The position numbers and the translations under genes were made by a program. A stretch of DNA of 64,000 nt from Cepaea nemoralis. Taxonomy: Eukaryota; Mollusca; Gastropoda; Stylommatophora; Helicidae. This document shows, one piece after another, positions 31,610 to 42,790 of this stretch (positions are counted from its first letter, which is position 1; every line of letters starts with the position of its first letter). The notes below the pieces were generated by a model. The model searched no databases and was not told where the DNA came from. It saw only the letters and a list, made by a program, of their open reading frames with translations. The DNA lies in NCBI GenBank assembly GCA_014155875.1, contig JACEFZ010017866.1, positions 62,001 to 126,000 of the forward strand, given 5' to 3'.

Positions 31610-31940
31610 AATTGAGCTAAGTCAAGAACCGATATCACAGCCCTCATCTTCAACAGCCAGTGAAGAGTTCCAACACTAATGATGCCAGCTGCAGTTGTGT
31701 CCGTCATGCCTTTCTTGGCAGCGCTGATCGCCTGGTCACTTCCTGCCGCACCTTTGTCTTCAGACAATGATGATACACTGTTCTTACACACTATAATATG
31801 ATTCCAAAGGGCGTTAACCCCACCTGCTTTGTCGTGCACAATCACAGCTGTGCAGACCCAGCCAATCTATCCACTTGCTCGTCTCCCATCACGCCAGCGT
31901 GCCTTGGGGTAAAGATCCAACGGATGCTCTCTATGTTTGT
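31610..31940 (-). pseudogene. LINE-F RNase H/C-terminal fragment, copy 1
   Basis: The minus strand reads the end of an RNase H domain (RIRWIFTPRHAGVMGDEQ, DRLAG) and then a C-terminal tail (VNALW, ISVGTLHWLL) in shifted frames. The motif matches IFVPGHAGVQGNERADKLAG of LINE-C, so LINE-F is a related family. It abuts the tail of LINE-D at 31946, suggesting LINE-D inserted next to or into it. Confidence 0.6.
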
Positions 31941-31945
31941 TGATT

Positions 31946-33345
31946 CTTCTTCTTCTTCTTCTTTCGTTCGCTTGAAATATGTCTATATCTGCAATGACGT
32001 CTCTTGCATGAATTGAACTGTTTTTTTCAGTTCACACAGTGGTCCATAGAGTTTATCTTCCACTGTCGTCTCTCTAGGCCAGAAGGTTTGCCTAGATATG
32101 TTATATTTTGGGCAGTCTTGGAGTATGTGCTCTGCTGTCTGCGACGCCAATCCACATGTGCACATGGCTGTTTCACCAATCTTGAATTTTGTATACATGT
32201 GGTTGCGTAATCTATTGTGTCCTGTTCTGAGGCGCAGAATAATGACTTGTTCTGGTCTGTCCATAACGTGGTAGTCATCTTGAGCAGGTTTTGGTGGCTT
32301 TCTGACTGATTTGATCATTCTTTTCTTTTGGTGGTATGTAACGGGCACATCAGGCTGTTCTTCTTTGGCTCCTTCCTTAGCCAATTGATCAGCTCTGTCG
32401 TTTCCGGGTACTCCACAGTGGGATGGTATCCACTGTATGGTGACTTTATGCTGACTGCTAAGTTCAGAAAGTAGTGTCCTTAGTACCGGCAATTTCCCAG
32501 AGAGGAGCGCCTCGAGTACTGATTTTGCAAATGTTAGTAGCACCACAGGTTGTGTACCATTGCTGTTATTTAGTAATTTCTCTATTGCTATCTTGATTGC
32601 CTCAATTTCGGCATCATAGTTATGGCAGTACTTTCCTGTCGGTACTCTGGCTGTGTCCCTAGTATTATTTGGGTATTCTATGTACACTCCCGCTCCTCCA
32701 TTTCGAACAGCATTTTGTGCTGACCCATCTGTGTAGACTCGGATCCAGAGATCCTGTGGGTATTCTTCATCAAGGAAGCTGAGATTGGCTGTTCTGCGCT
32801 GCACACTGTTCTGTTCTTCCTTGTCAAATATTCCTCTCACTTTTGTCTGGATTTGTAACGATAGTCTATGCTCATCTTTCCATGGAGTTCGCTCTGGAAT
32901 AGTTGTTAGGGGGATACCAACTGTGGGCAGATCAGTGGTTTCTCTGCAGAGTCGTTTGGCCTGGTGGATAAAACTACTTCTTTTCAACCGCCCCATAGCT
33001 AGGTTTTCAAATCTATTCTTCATAGGGTGGCCTGGCAAGCTGAGGAACTTTTCTGCTTGTATTAGCGTTTTCGTATCTCTGCGCTCACTCAGTGCCTGTG
33101 TCCTCCCCATCTTCTCCATTTCCACTATAGGGGTTGATCTCATCCCTCCTGTGGTGACTCTAAGTGCTTGATTTTGCACCTTGTCCAGCTCTTGTAGTGT
33201 GGTTTTTGATGCTGAACACCACGCAGTTGACCCATATTCCAGGTGTGGTCGTATGCTCTGTTGGTAAACTTTGCTAAGTATTTTCGTACTGGCTCCCCAT
33301 GTGGTTCCACTTAGCTTTCTCAGGATGGTTTGTGGATTGAACTGA
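31946..33345 (-). mobile_element. LINE-D, 5'-truncated copy
   Basis: A minus-strand LINE fragment covering the end of the RT thumb, RNase H and C-terminal domain, with a very short 3' UTR and a (GAA)n tail (TTC run at 31947-31962). It resembles LINE-A in layout and tail but is clearly diverged in sequence and lacks the long LINE-A 3' UTR. 5' truncation near 33345 is typical of target-primed insertion. Confidence 0.85.
31983..33345 (-). pseudogene. LINE-D RT C-terminus and RNase H
   Basis: One long open frame of about 450 codons, ending at 31983; the Met at 33179 is internal and the frame runs upstream to the truncation (SGTTWGASTKILSKVY, LEYGSTAWCSAS). RNase H signature: Asp in YTDGSAQN, Glu in DAEIEAIK, WIPSHCGVPGNDRADQLAKEG. 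The third acidic residue is lost: the LINE-A motif FTDAKSA reads LTFAKSV here, Asp to Phe. A Cys-His cluster (MCTCG...HILQDC) ends the protein. It has no 5' half and lacks a catalytic residue, so it is inactive, although the frame is otherwise unbroken. Confidence 0.85.
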
Positions 33346-33404
33346 CAGATGCCACCAGAAAACTAATAAAAGTAGTTGAATTGAGTTGAGCTAAGAACGG
33401 TCTC

Positions 33405-33655
33405 CGTGGCCAAAGATCTTGCTAACGCGGTTCGTGAGCCGCTTACCAGGCATTCGAATCGCAGCCGCGACCGATTTGTGCAGCAGACCATGTCGCATTG
33501 TGTTATAACGTGTTGGTATGAGAGCCGGTCGTTCAGAAAGCAATGGCAAACTACTGAACGTAAAAACTTGCCTAGTACATCAACAGCTGCTGAGAAAATG
33601 CTGTTGTTGACTGCAACGTCCTGTAAGGGATACGCAACAATAAAAAAAAAAACAA
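33405..33655 (+). mobile_element. SINE-2 copy, plus strand, full length
   Basis: tRNA-like head GTGGCCAAAGATCTTGCTAA with B-box GCATTCGAATCGC at about 33452, then GAGCCGGTCGTTCAGAAAGC, AATGGCAAACTACTGAACG, TTGCCTAG, ATCAACAGCTGCTGA, GACTGCAACGTCCTGTAAGG and an A-rich tail at 33641-33655. This order is the consensus I used for the other SINE-2 copies. Confidence 0.8.
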
Positions 33656-33689
33656 CTGGCATCACTGCACTCAGGACATCACTATACGC

Positions 33690-34055
33690 GCTCCGCCCCC
33701 TCGTTCAACAGCCAACGAAGAGTCACACTACTAATCATTCCCACCACTATCTGATTGAAAGTGTTTCTTGTCTTCGATTCCACCAGAACCCCTGCCAATC
33801 TCCCGCAATCGCATCCTTTCCACATAAGGGTTCTCATCTGTTCCCCTACCTTCTCCACCTAGTCCCACAGGCGCACGACCACCTCCGCTTTGTCAATAAC
33901 TAATCTACCACCAAGAGGTGCATTTCCTGTCAGACCATCAGCCTGTTCATTCCCTCGCACTTCCGCATGGCTAGGGCTAAACATCCACACAATTCTCACA
34001 ATCTTTGACCTCTGAAGCGTTGTCAGAATTCCACACGAAACATTCCTTTCTCCAG
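33690..34055 (-). pseudogene. LINE-F RNase H/C-terminal fragment, copy 2
   Basis: The minus strand reads RIVWMFSPSHAEVRGNEQA, DGLTG and later SSVTLRWLLNEGAE, the same pair of motifs as 31610-31940. Several stops and frameshifts. No tail was recognised. Confidence 0.55.
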
Positions 34056-34078
34056 CTTACTAAGCATTACAGAAGTAA

Positions 34079-35513
34079 AGATAAAATACTGACATTCTTA
34101 CAGATCTCAACATCAAAGATCAAGAAATGAAGAAAACAATATTGATATACTACAAGAGACGTCAAGAAGTGAAGAAACATATTGACATTTTACAAGATCA
34201 GAACATCAAATATCAGAAGTTAAGAAACAAATATTGATATTCTACACGATGGTAACATTAAGATGTGAAGAAAAAATATTGATATTCCACAAGATCTGAA
34301 CATCAAGTATCAAGAAGTAAAGAAACAATATTGATATTCTACATGATCTGAACATCAAGAAGTGCTAAACAAATATTGATATTCTAGAAGATCTGAACAT
34401 CAAGAACTGAAGAAAAAATATTGATAGTCTACAAGATCTGAACATCAAATATCAAGAAGTGAAGGGAAAATATTGATATTCTACAAGATCTGAACATCAA
34501 GAAGTTTAAAAAAAAAAAAAACTTGATATCCTACAAGATCTGAATATCAAATATAAAAACAAATGAGGAAACAAATATTAATATTGTACAAGATATAAAC
34601 ATCAACGATCAGGAAGTGAAATTAAAAAAAAAAAATACTGATATTCTACAAAATCTGAACATCAAATATCAAGAAGTGAAGAAAAATGTTTTTGATATTC
34701 TACAAGATCTGAACATCAAACATCAAGAAGTGAAGGAACAAATATTGATATTCTACCAAATCTGAACATACATCAAACATCAAGAAGTGAAGAACAAATA
34801 TTGATATTCTACCAAATCTGAACATACATCAAACATCAAGAAGTGAAGAACAAATATTGATATTCTACCAAATCTGAACATCAAATATCAATAAGTGAAG
34901 AACAAATATTGATATTCTACCAAATTTGAACATCAAATATCAAGAATTGAAGGACAAATTTTGATATTCTACAAAATCTGAACATCAAATATCAAGAAGT
35001 GAAGAAATAAATATTGATATTCTATAAGATCTGAACATCAAATGTCAAGAAGTGAAGAACAAATATTGATATTCTAACAATATCTGAACTTCAAATATCA
35101 AGAAGTAAAGAAATTTTTTTTTTATATATTCTACAAGATCTGAACATCAAATATCAAGAAATTAAGAAACAAATATTGATATTCTAGAAGATCTGGGAGG
35201 AGCGGCTGGCCGAGTGGCTACAACGCCGGACTCTCTTTCAGGAGACCCGGGTTCGATCCCTCGGTAAGGTGTGGGATCTTTTTCTGTCGGGGACAAAAAG
35301 AAAATCCTAACCTGCACAGTTCGCGGCGACTGCACTAGCCAGGCGGCCTTAATTCCTCAGGCTCAGAGGAACCCACCCACCCCCTTCCCTGTCCCCCTGC
35401 CATACACCGCAAGGTACAATATTGGCAGTAAATGACAGTTATGACAGTACAAGATCTGAACATCAAATATCAAGAAATGAAGAAACCAATATTGATTTTC
35501 TACAAGACACATG
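34079..35513. repeat. About 53-bp degenerate minisatellite, over 20 units
   Basis: Units consist of GATCTGAACATCAAATATCA, AGAAGTGAAGAAACAAATAT and TGATATTCTACAA. They vary in length (about 40-55 bp) and are AT-rich. A SINE-3 is inserted at 35196-35450. Confidence 0.9.
35196..35450 (+). mobile_element. SINE-3 copy (tRNA-derived) with 8-bp duplication
   Basis: Flanked by AAGATCTG at 35188-35195 and 35451-35458, which is sequence of the host array unit. The head has A-box GGCTGGCCGAGTGGCTACAA and B-box CCGGGTTCGATCCC (35245-35260), close to a Leu/Ser tRNA. The body (CTGCACAGTTCGCGGCGACT, GCCTTAATTCCTCAGGCTCA) ends in AT-rich sequence. The crisp boxes and clean duplication suggest a recent insertion. 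It is the only copy in the window. Confidence 0.85.
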
Positions 35514-35771
35514 TTCACGCGACCAGTATCCCGCCGACCGTCTGAACCTGCTGACATTTTCTGGTGTCATATTGTAAAACTAAATCGAACCCGTGAACAA
35601 AATGTCGTTTGGAAAGGGGTTTGAACCCTGGCCTGTTAGACCTAAAATCTAGTGTGCTAATAGTGACTACTTAGTTATCTGTAATGTTTCCTTTTTGGAG
35701 TGGAGTTAAGAGTCTGCTGTTAATGACATACCTAAACGTTGTGGAGGAAATATTCACAGAGTTACCATTCA
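35514..35771. other. Spacer, nothing recognised
   Basis: No feature recognised between the 53-bp array and the poly-C repeats. Confidence 0.4.
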
Positions 35772-35925
35772 CTTCAGCACCCCCCCCCCCCCACCAAGTT
35801 ACCATTCACTTCAGTACACCCCCCCCCCCCCCCAATTACCATTCACTTCAGGCCTACCCCCAGTTATCATTCACTTCAGTGCCTACCCCCATTTTATCAT
35901 TCACGTCAGAGCCTATTCACACGAT
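35772..35925. repeat. Poly-C-containing repeat, three to four units
   Basis: Units of about 40-45 bp built of AGTTACCATTCACTTCAG followed by a C run of 4 to 14 bases. C-run lengths are unlikely to be accurate. Confidence 0.8.
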
Positions 35926-36824
35926 TACCTTGAACCTCCCTTCTCTCCGTCCTCCTCATTATCATAATTACCAATAGACGTCTCCGTGAACACTAAAGAG
36001 ATGCCGCCATGACAGCATGTCTGTACTGAAGCGTCCACATGCAATCACAGCCATTGTACTTGCCATCCCAGAAACAGGCCGACTTTCAAACCTTGTTTCT
36101 CTCTGGCCTAGCTCACTCAACTAACTACCTGGGTAGTTCATATACGATCTAACAATACTAGCACTTATACAAATATCTTACCGCTTGCGCACGATCTAAA
36201 ATCAATAAGTCTTCAAATTGAATCAAAACATCCCAAATGCTAAAGTACATTACAGACAGGCTTAAAGCGTTAACATTCCTTGCGCTTTCAAAACATTGTC
36301 GTAAGACCGGAGACGAAGACAGCAAATGTGGAAAACGGATATGGGAAAGAGGTAGACATTTCTACATGGAAAAAAATGCATGTAAGGTTTTGTGAAATGA
36401 GAAGGGTTTTGTGAAGCGCTGTTGCTGGTAGTTGTTGTGTCTGTGATTGATCGGCCTCTCGTTGTCAACATCTAACAAAGCCGTGTCTGAGTGAATCATC
36501 ACTCGCAGAAAGGTAAACATTGTTCTCGTCTCCCTGGATCTTCTACGAAAACATCGTGCAGGTCTTTGTCGTTGGAAGTGGAGTTTCGCCTTGGGCTGCG
36601 GATGTTCATTGTGGCTCTAGGTAGTCCGATTGTTCATCAACTTAATTTTTGTTGAACAAATGCAGTTCCCGCTTTCGGTGACGAATACCTTCGATGATCG
36701 CATATTAGTTAATATGACGAAACATCTGCAAGGGGTTTTTCATCAAAATTGGCAACATCATCGAATTTGATCAGGCTGGTATAACAATGGTTTTAACTTA
36801 ACTCTTTTGTCCCAATTAGTTAAA
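35926..36824. other. Spacer, nothing recognised
   Basis: About 900 bases without an open frame of note, tRNA-like box pair or tandem repeat. Confidence 0.4.
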
Positions 36825-37072
36825 GTTAGTTGCATATCCTCTACAAGACGTCGCAGTCAACCCCATCATTTATACGCTGTTTGTGATTTCTTGGCAAGTT
36901 TACGTTCAATAATTTGTCATTGCTCTCTGAACGACTGGCACTCATACCACTGTATGAAATCCAACGCAAGGCGGATTGCTGCCAAATAGCCCACAGCTGT
37001 GTTTCGAACGGGGTATGCGGGATTAAGAATTGAGTCTGTAACTCCTTCGCCACAGCGCCGACTTCGTCCTAG
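36825..37072 (-). mobile_element. SINE-2 copy, minus strand
   Basis: Plus strand shows the complement in full order: GCATATCCTCTACAAGACGT, CAGTCAACCCCATCAT, GGCAAGTTTACGTTCAATAA, ACGACTGGCACTCATACCAC, GGCGGATTGCTGCCAAAT, B-box complement GTGTTTCGAAC (37000), and an A-box region TTCGCCACAGCG. Confidence 0.75.
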
Positions 37073-37081
37073 GACCTAGAC

Positions 37082-37532
37082 CAGTGGTCCTCGACCTTTT
37101 TTGGCCCGTGCCCCTTTTCACCATATTTTCAGAACGTCATTCCCCCTCCCCCCTTCCTATCAAAAATTTGGCCCTGTGCCCCCCCTTCACCGTATTTTCA
37201 GAACGTTATTCCCCCCCCCCTCATATTTCCGATCTAAAAATCCCCCACCCCTACACAGTATACGTAAAAATGTAAGGTACATTTAATAGCATATACACTA
37301 AAACAAGTCTAGACATCCACATAAAACATGATTTGTGGGTCTACTTACTTTATCAAATGAATTGTAGAAGGATGAGACATACATAACTGTAAAGCATGAA
37401 GGGAAAAACAATATCAAGTAATCGGTTCTTGTATTAAGGCGATCTTGAAATGGTCCTCATTCCCCCCTGGAAACCCTAAAATTCCCCCCTAGGGGGGGGG
37501 GGGGGGAATTCCCCACCGGTTGAGAACCACTG
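37082..37532 (+). mobile_element. hAT-type MITE, complete copy (451 bp)
   Basis: Ends CAGTGGTCCTCGACC (37082) and GGTTGAGAACCACTG (37518-37532) are inverted repeats, flanked by the exact 8-bp duplication ACCTAGAC at 37074-37081 and 37533-37540. No coding capacity, so it needs a hAT transposase from elsewhere; none lies in this window. Long C and G runs near each end (about 37210 and 37494-37506) could pair with each other in a hairpin. Confidence 0.92.
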
Positions 37533-37611
37533 ACCTAGACAGATGTTAATTTTACCCTGAAGCCCGTTTGTATTGTACAGCTACATGTTTTAGATCGCAA
37601 GATGTGCAGAT

Positions 37612-37768
37612 GCATGATCGTCCACGCCAGTCGGTGATGAATGATGATACAGAGGAGGATATCTATACCAAGGACCGAGTTCTGTGGAGAGGCATGATCG
37701 TCCACATCAGTCGGTGATGATAAAGAAGAGGATGTGTATACCACTGACCGAATTCTGTGGAGGGGCAT
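37612..37768 (+). repeat. RTE 3'-end monomers, about 80-bp period, two units
   Basis: Each unit carries GACCGA(G/A)TTCTGTGGAG(A/G)GGCAT followed by ATCGTCCAC, encoding an RTE-like ending (DRVLWRGMIVH.SR, stop) and then TGATGATGA-type sequence. A third monomer lies at 38456-38530. Tandem duplication of a LINE 3' end is unusual. Confidence 0.65.
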
Positions 37769-38455
37769 TATCACACGACGTTCTTGATGATACGTGCGTG
37801 CGATGGTCGTTGTCTAGGCAACGATGCTCCTGGTGTGTCAATTGAGCTATCTAACTGTCTCTTAATCCAACTCACCCCTGCGGTGCACATTCACCAGTCA
37901 TGAAACAAGATTGAGTTGGCGCACATAATCTTTTAATCCAGAAAGAACACGGACAAACGGAACATGTTTATACATCCAGAAACAATGTAATCCATAGAAT
38001 ATAAATATCCTCCTCACAATTTAACCAGCACACATCACTGTCTTCTCACGGCCTGCTGAATCTCAAATTCACAAGACATTTAGTCCAGCTACTATCCACG
38101 GCTGGATCTCACACAATACGACCCACACACTGGGTCAGAGCCTCTGCTCACTATGCAACCCACTCTGGGTTTTAGGCCTGCATTCACAGCTCGGAGAATC
38201 ACACAACACAGTTCTCCTTCGACTACCGACTCGTACGGTGTCTAAAACTCAACTCCCTTAAACGACCTGACCCGCAGTCGGTCTCTTCTCTCACTGACTT
38301 TTTTTAATCCTGACTTCACACAACACTCAACTGTCTTTCGCCCCATCCACCCTAGGGGTATCCACTCACAACCGCCCCATTATTTCTCAGGGTTGATTGT
38401 TTTACTCGTAGCCAGGTCATTCACCTTACTGTCAATGACCCAGGCATATGTCAGG
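37769..38455. other. Unclassified insert between RTE monomers
   Basis: About 690 bases rich in C, T and A, with no coding frame, splitting the row of RTE 3' monomers. Its ends do not show a clear TG...CA or inverted repeat, so solo LTR is only one possibility. Confidence 0.3.
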
Positions 38456-38530
38456 CATGAACGTCCACGCCAGCCGGTGATGATGATGGGGAGGATGTGT
38501 ATACCAAGGACCGAGTTCTGTGGAGGGGCA
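38456..38530 (+). repeat. RTE 3'-end monomer, third unit
   Basis: GCATGAACGTCCACGCCAGC, CGGTGATGATGATGG and GACCGAGTTCTGTGGAGGGG repeat the pattern of 37612-37768. Confidence 0.65.
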
Positions 38531-39955
38531 TAGACTTTTCAACCATGTTTGGTTAGAACAACAGACACCGCGAGACTGGGGAAACGCTATAATTATCCCA
38601 ATTTGGAAAAAATAAAGGCAGCAAAAGAGACTGCACACAATACAGAGGCATTACACTTTTGAGTCATACTGGGAAAATATTTCGCAAAATTCTTGAGAAA
38701 AGATTACGAACTACTATAGAACCCCAGCTAAACGAAACACAACTTGGATTTAGGAAAAACAAAGGATTAACAAATGCCATTTTTGGTCTTAGACAACTTA
38801 TAGAAAAATCAATCGAATTCAATGAAACACTCTACTTAGCCTTTGTCGACCAAGAAAAGGCATTTGATAGTGTAGATAGAAACAAGCCGTGGGAAAACCT
38901 TAAGCAATATAGGAGTGAGTACACATCTAACAAACCTATGTAGAAGCTTATACAACAACAGTAAATGCATAGACAGAACAATTGGAGGACACTCAGAACC
39001 CTTCACCGTAAATCCGGAGTACGACAAGGTTGTGTCCTGTCCCCTCTCTTGTTCATAACATATATAGACAACATATGTAAAGAAACCAGTCAAACCGAGA
39101 CCGCAAGAACACCGCATGACATGAACACAGCAGAAGAACCATCTGCAAATTACATCATTAGAGAACTCCTGTTTGTGGACGACCAAGCAATAATAGCAAA
39201 ATCAGAAGCTGAATTACAAGACCACATGAATAGTCTAAACGAAATGTGTAGGGAACATAACATGAAAATTAGCACAAGTAAAACAGAGGTAATGACTATA
39301 ACTAAACAAGAAAAAGCAACAACGATTCACCTAAATGAACATCCCTTGGAACAAGTAAAGAGTTTCAAGTACCTAGGAAGTACAATATCATCAAATGGCA
39401 AAACAGAAGACGAGATCGAAAATAGATGCAATAAGGCAAACCAATTCATTGGACAAATGGCACCAATACTAAAGAACAAATATATATCAATAACTACTAA
39501 GAAAGCACTTTACAACACAATCTTCCTACCAACTCTATGCTACCAATGCCAAATCTGGACAATGACAGAAAAAGAGAAAAGAAAATCACAACAACGGAAA
39601 TGAGATTCCTGAGAAGAATACTCAACGTATCAAGACGAGATAAGATCAGAAATGAAGAAATCAGGACTAAAGTGGGGGTTATAGCTTCACTAGATTTTAT
39701 TAGAAGGCAGCAAGTCAAATGGTTTGGCCATGCAAGTAGGTTACCAACTAATAGTATACCACAACAAGCAATGATGTTCAGACCAGAGGGAAGCAGAGGA
39801 AGAGGCCGACCACGTAAACGATGGACGCAGGGAATAACAGTCCATGGAAATATCGATACATGAAGCCCATAAGCTGGCACTCTCCCGCTGTTTATACTTG
39901 ACCTCGACACCGCAAGGTATAAGAGGAACATGATGAGATGAGATGAGATGAGGGG
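38531..39955 (+). mobile_element. LINE-B: RTE-like fragment with (TGAGA)n tail
   Basis: Contains the RT and C-terminal part of an RTE-like element, lacking the endonuclease. It ends in GATGAGATGAGATGAGATGA at about 39933-39955. A second, interrupted copy lies at 48800-48894 plus 58748-59036. Confidence 0.8.
38540..39863 (+). pseudogene. LINE-B reverse transcriptase, frameshifted
   Basis: Pieces lie at 38540-38660 (IIPIWKK, frame broken), 38659-38943, 38965-39603 and 39537-39863. RT motifs: SHTGKIFRKILEKRL, ETQLGFRKNKG, AFVDQEKAFDSV (catalytic Asp), VRQGCVLSPLLF and LLFVDDQAII. The box reads FVDD where most relatives have Y/FADD, keeping both Asp residues. The C-terminus has FRRIL-like FLRRIL, RRQQVKWFGHA and GRGRPRKRW. 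Breaks near 38660, 38945 and 39590 inactivate it. Confidence 0.8.
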
Positions 39956-39974
39956 ATGCTCTTTGGGCTCAGTT

Positions 39975-40069
39975 GGTATCCATACATCAAAAGAACCATT
40001 GGACTGTTAGTGTTGATGCCGTATTGAGAGGCGAACCAGTGGACTGTTAGTGTTGATACTGTGTTGAGA
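39975..40069. repeat. About 42-bp minisatellite, left part
   Basis: Two diverged units with ACCATTGGACTGTTAGTGTTG and TATTGAGAGG, continuing after the LINE-C insertion at 41740. The last 12 bases, ACTGTGTTGAGA (40058-40069), are the left target duplication of LINE-C. Confidence 0.85.
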
Positions 40070-41739
40070 ACCAACAACAATATATCCTGGCCTACCACAG
40101 GGATCACCATTATCTCCGGTACTGTTCAACGCCTACACAGTGAGAATCACCAGTGAGCAGATCACTGGACCTGGCAGGACATTGTCATATGCCGATGATG
40201 TTTTATTGTATCGTCAGGGTAAGGATAGAGAGGAGGTTGCTGTGGAACTACAAACCGAACTCAATCGCATAAGTACTTGGTGTGATGAAGCTGGGGCAAT
40301 GGTCAACCCAACAAAGGCAACAGTGACTTGGTTCTCGTTGAATAATCATATTGTCAACACTCCAACACCAACTGTAATGCTGTGTTCAGAGACGGTGGAA
40401 AGAACGCAGGCAATGAATTACCTTGGGATACGGTTTGATCGAAGCCTTGCTTATAATGTGCACATAGACCAGGTGATAACAAAGGCCAAGCGGGGTTTGG
40501 CAGCAATGCGGGTGATGGCGGCAGCAAACTGTGAGCAGCGCCATCTATGTTTTCTATACGAGGGGCTAGTCATGTCTGTTTTGGAGTATGCAATGGCAAT
40601 CCTGACTCTCAGCCATAAGCAGATAGAAAGGATGGAAAGGATACAGAATGAAGCTATGCGCATTATTCTTGGATGTACAAGAGATACAGCATGCAGGGCG
40701 ATGCGCTACCTTCTTGATTTTCCAACCATTGAAGAGAGAATACAAGGTTGCAGGGCACGCGCCTACCTCAGAATTAACGCAAACACACAACATCCACTGC
40801 ATAGTGAAATTAGGAAGGTGAAGGGCAGCAGATTAAAAAGAGGACGGTCGTGGATGGGTCAAGCCGAAGACATTCTTCAACAGGTGTGTTCACTTGAGGA
40901 CTTAGAACCTGGCGAGGAGTGGGCGCAAGTGCCAACAGACTTCTGCACATCCTTTTCAGTTCGCATCCAACTAGATAGAAAATGCAGACAAGAAAATCCG
41001 GCTGCTGTTGAGGCTGAAGTACAAGCGTTGATTTTCGAGAATTCGCTAGACGGTGACGCGGTCATCTACACAGATGAGTCGGTCGTCCGACATGTGAGAA
41101 GCTCATGGGCCTTTACAGCTCAGGGCCGGAGGGAGAATTGTGAAGGAGGACTCTGGTGCTTTCACTGAAACCACAAGTAGCCTGACCATGGAAGTCATGG
41201 CAGTAAGTAAAGCAATAACATGGCTCGAGACACAGACATTCACTAGGGCTTGTTTCCTTACCGACTCAATGAACATGATCAAGAGGATAGAGGAGGGGTC
41301 GATCCGAAGAGAATGGTTGCTGCCTCTGGAGCGGTCTCGGCTGGCAAAGATTAGTTTCATCTTCGTGCCAGGGCATGCGGGAGTACAAGGAAATGAGCGG
41401 GCTGACAAGCTCGCAGGTGAGGCTACTGTGGAGGGCGGACGCGCCATGGACCAGGCTGACATTCTGAATGCTCTACGAGAAGTAAGACTTTTGCGAGAAC
41501 CAAGTGATGACTGTGAATCTACAACAATGGCCAGACTGCGAGAGCAGCAAATTAAAAGAGGGGTGGCCAAACAAGAACACTACGCAGGAAGCAAAAGAAG
41601 ATTGATAAACCAACACAGAACTGGCGTCGTTAGCCGCTACACGCTGCGGGATTTGCTGAGGAGGGGATCCGAGCACTTATGGACTGAATGGTTTGTTGTG
41701 CAATGAGAATGATCTGTCGACTAACTAACTAACTAACTA
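40070..41739 (+). mobile_element. LINE-C, 5'-truncated copy with 12-bp duplication
   Basis: Inserted in the 42-bp minisatellite and flanked by ACTGTGTTGAGA at 40058-40069 and 41740-41751. It begins within the RT (motif LPQGSPLSPVLF) and ends in a (CTAA)n tail at 41721-41739. The tail differs from the (GAA)n of LINE-A and LINE-D, supporting a separate family. Confidence 0.9.
40071..41706 (+). pseudogene. LINE-C RT C-terminal half and RNase H
   Basis: Two frames, 40071-41168 and 41140-41706, overlapping at a single break near 41145. The first has the RT motif LPQGSPLSPVLFNAYT, catalytic SYADDVLLY and the thumb (MNYLGIRFDRSL, VLEYAM). RNase H starts with YTDESVV (Asp). The second frame continues with MEVMAVSKA (Glu), LTDSMNMIKR (Asp) and FVPGHAGVQGNERADKLAG. 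The RT palm motif A and everything upstream were never copied. The Met codons at 40140 and 41140 are internal. Confidence 0.85.
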
Positions 41740-42240
41740 ACTGTGTTGAGAGGAGATCCATTGAACGTTTTGTGTTGACTTATATTGAGAGGAGAACCAT
41801 TGGACTTTTAGTGTTGATATTGTTTTGATGGAGATCCATTGGACTGCTAGTGTTGATATATTGAGGGAGAACCATTGGACTGATAGTGTTGATATATTGA
41901 GAGGAGAACCATTGGACTGATAGTGAAATGTTGTATTGAGAGGAGAACCAGTGGACTGTTAGTGTTGATACTGTATCGAGAGGAGATCCATTGAACGGTT
42001 TGTGTTGACTTATATTGAGAGGAGAACCATTGGACTTTTAGTGTTGATATTATTTTGAGGGAGAACCATTGGACTGCTAGTGTTGATATTGTATTGAGAG
42101 GAGAACCAGTGGACTGTTAGTGTTGATATTGTTTTGAGAGGAGATCCATTGAACTCTTAGTGTTGATATTGTATTGAGAGGAGAACCATTGGACTGCTAG
42201 TGTTGATATTGTATTGAGAGGAGTGCCATTGACAAAATGG
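41740..42240. repeat. About 42-bp minisatellite, right part
   Basis: About a dozen units with TTGAGAGGAGAACCATTGGA, CTGTTAGTGTTGATATTG and variants GGAGATCCATTGAAC. The last two units are duplicated at 59879-59970 as the edge of the segmental duplication. Confidence 0.9.
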
Positions 42241-42544
42241 TTAGAAGAGATAGCCTACCCACGGATAGATTGACCCGTTACCTTGTATGAAATCTGTCAG
42301 AAGAGAGCAGACCTTCCACAAAGGCAAGCCGAAATCAGACACACTGGCCTCCGAGGTGCAAAACTGGGTTTGAGACACTCCGCTGGAAAGAGGCAAGAAG
42401 AAGGAGAATGTATGTGTTTCCACGGGCGCTGTTCTCCAACGGGATGTAATATTTCATGAGCTGACATCTATCCGTGTCATGTAGAAAGGCTGTCTAGAAC
42501 TTTCATTCGCTGCTTTGCCTCAGTTAAATGTACCATTTATAAAT

Positions 42545-42790
42545 CATCATTTTGAGAAACGTTGCCTCAACTAATAATATAGTTGTAAAATATCGTGTAG
42601 AGAAATGTTGCCTCAACTAATGTTATAGTTGTAAATTATCGTGTATTGAAATGTTGCCTCAACTAATGATATCGTCTAAATCATTGTGTAGGAAAATATT
42701 GCCTCAACTAACAATATTGTTGTAAATTATCGTGTAGAGAAATAGTGCCTCACTTAAACGTACAGCTGTAAATCATCGTATAGAGAAATT
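42545..42790. repeat. About 46-bp tandem repeat, five units
   Basis: Units with GTTGCCTCAACTAAT, ATAGTTGTAAA and ATCGTGTAGAGAAAT. Also present in copy 2 of the duplication (60296-60530). Confidence 0.85.

Noticed and set aside
35196..35275. A genuine Leu or Ser tRNA gene
   Set aside because: The boxes are good, but the sequence continues as a 255-bp unit bounded by target duplications, so it is a SINE.
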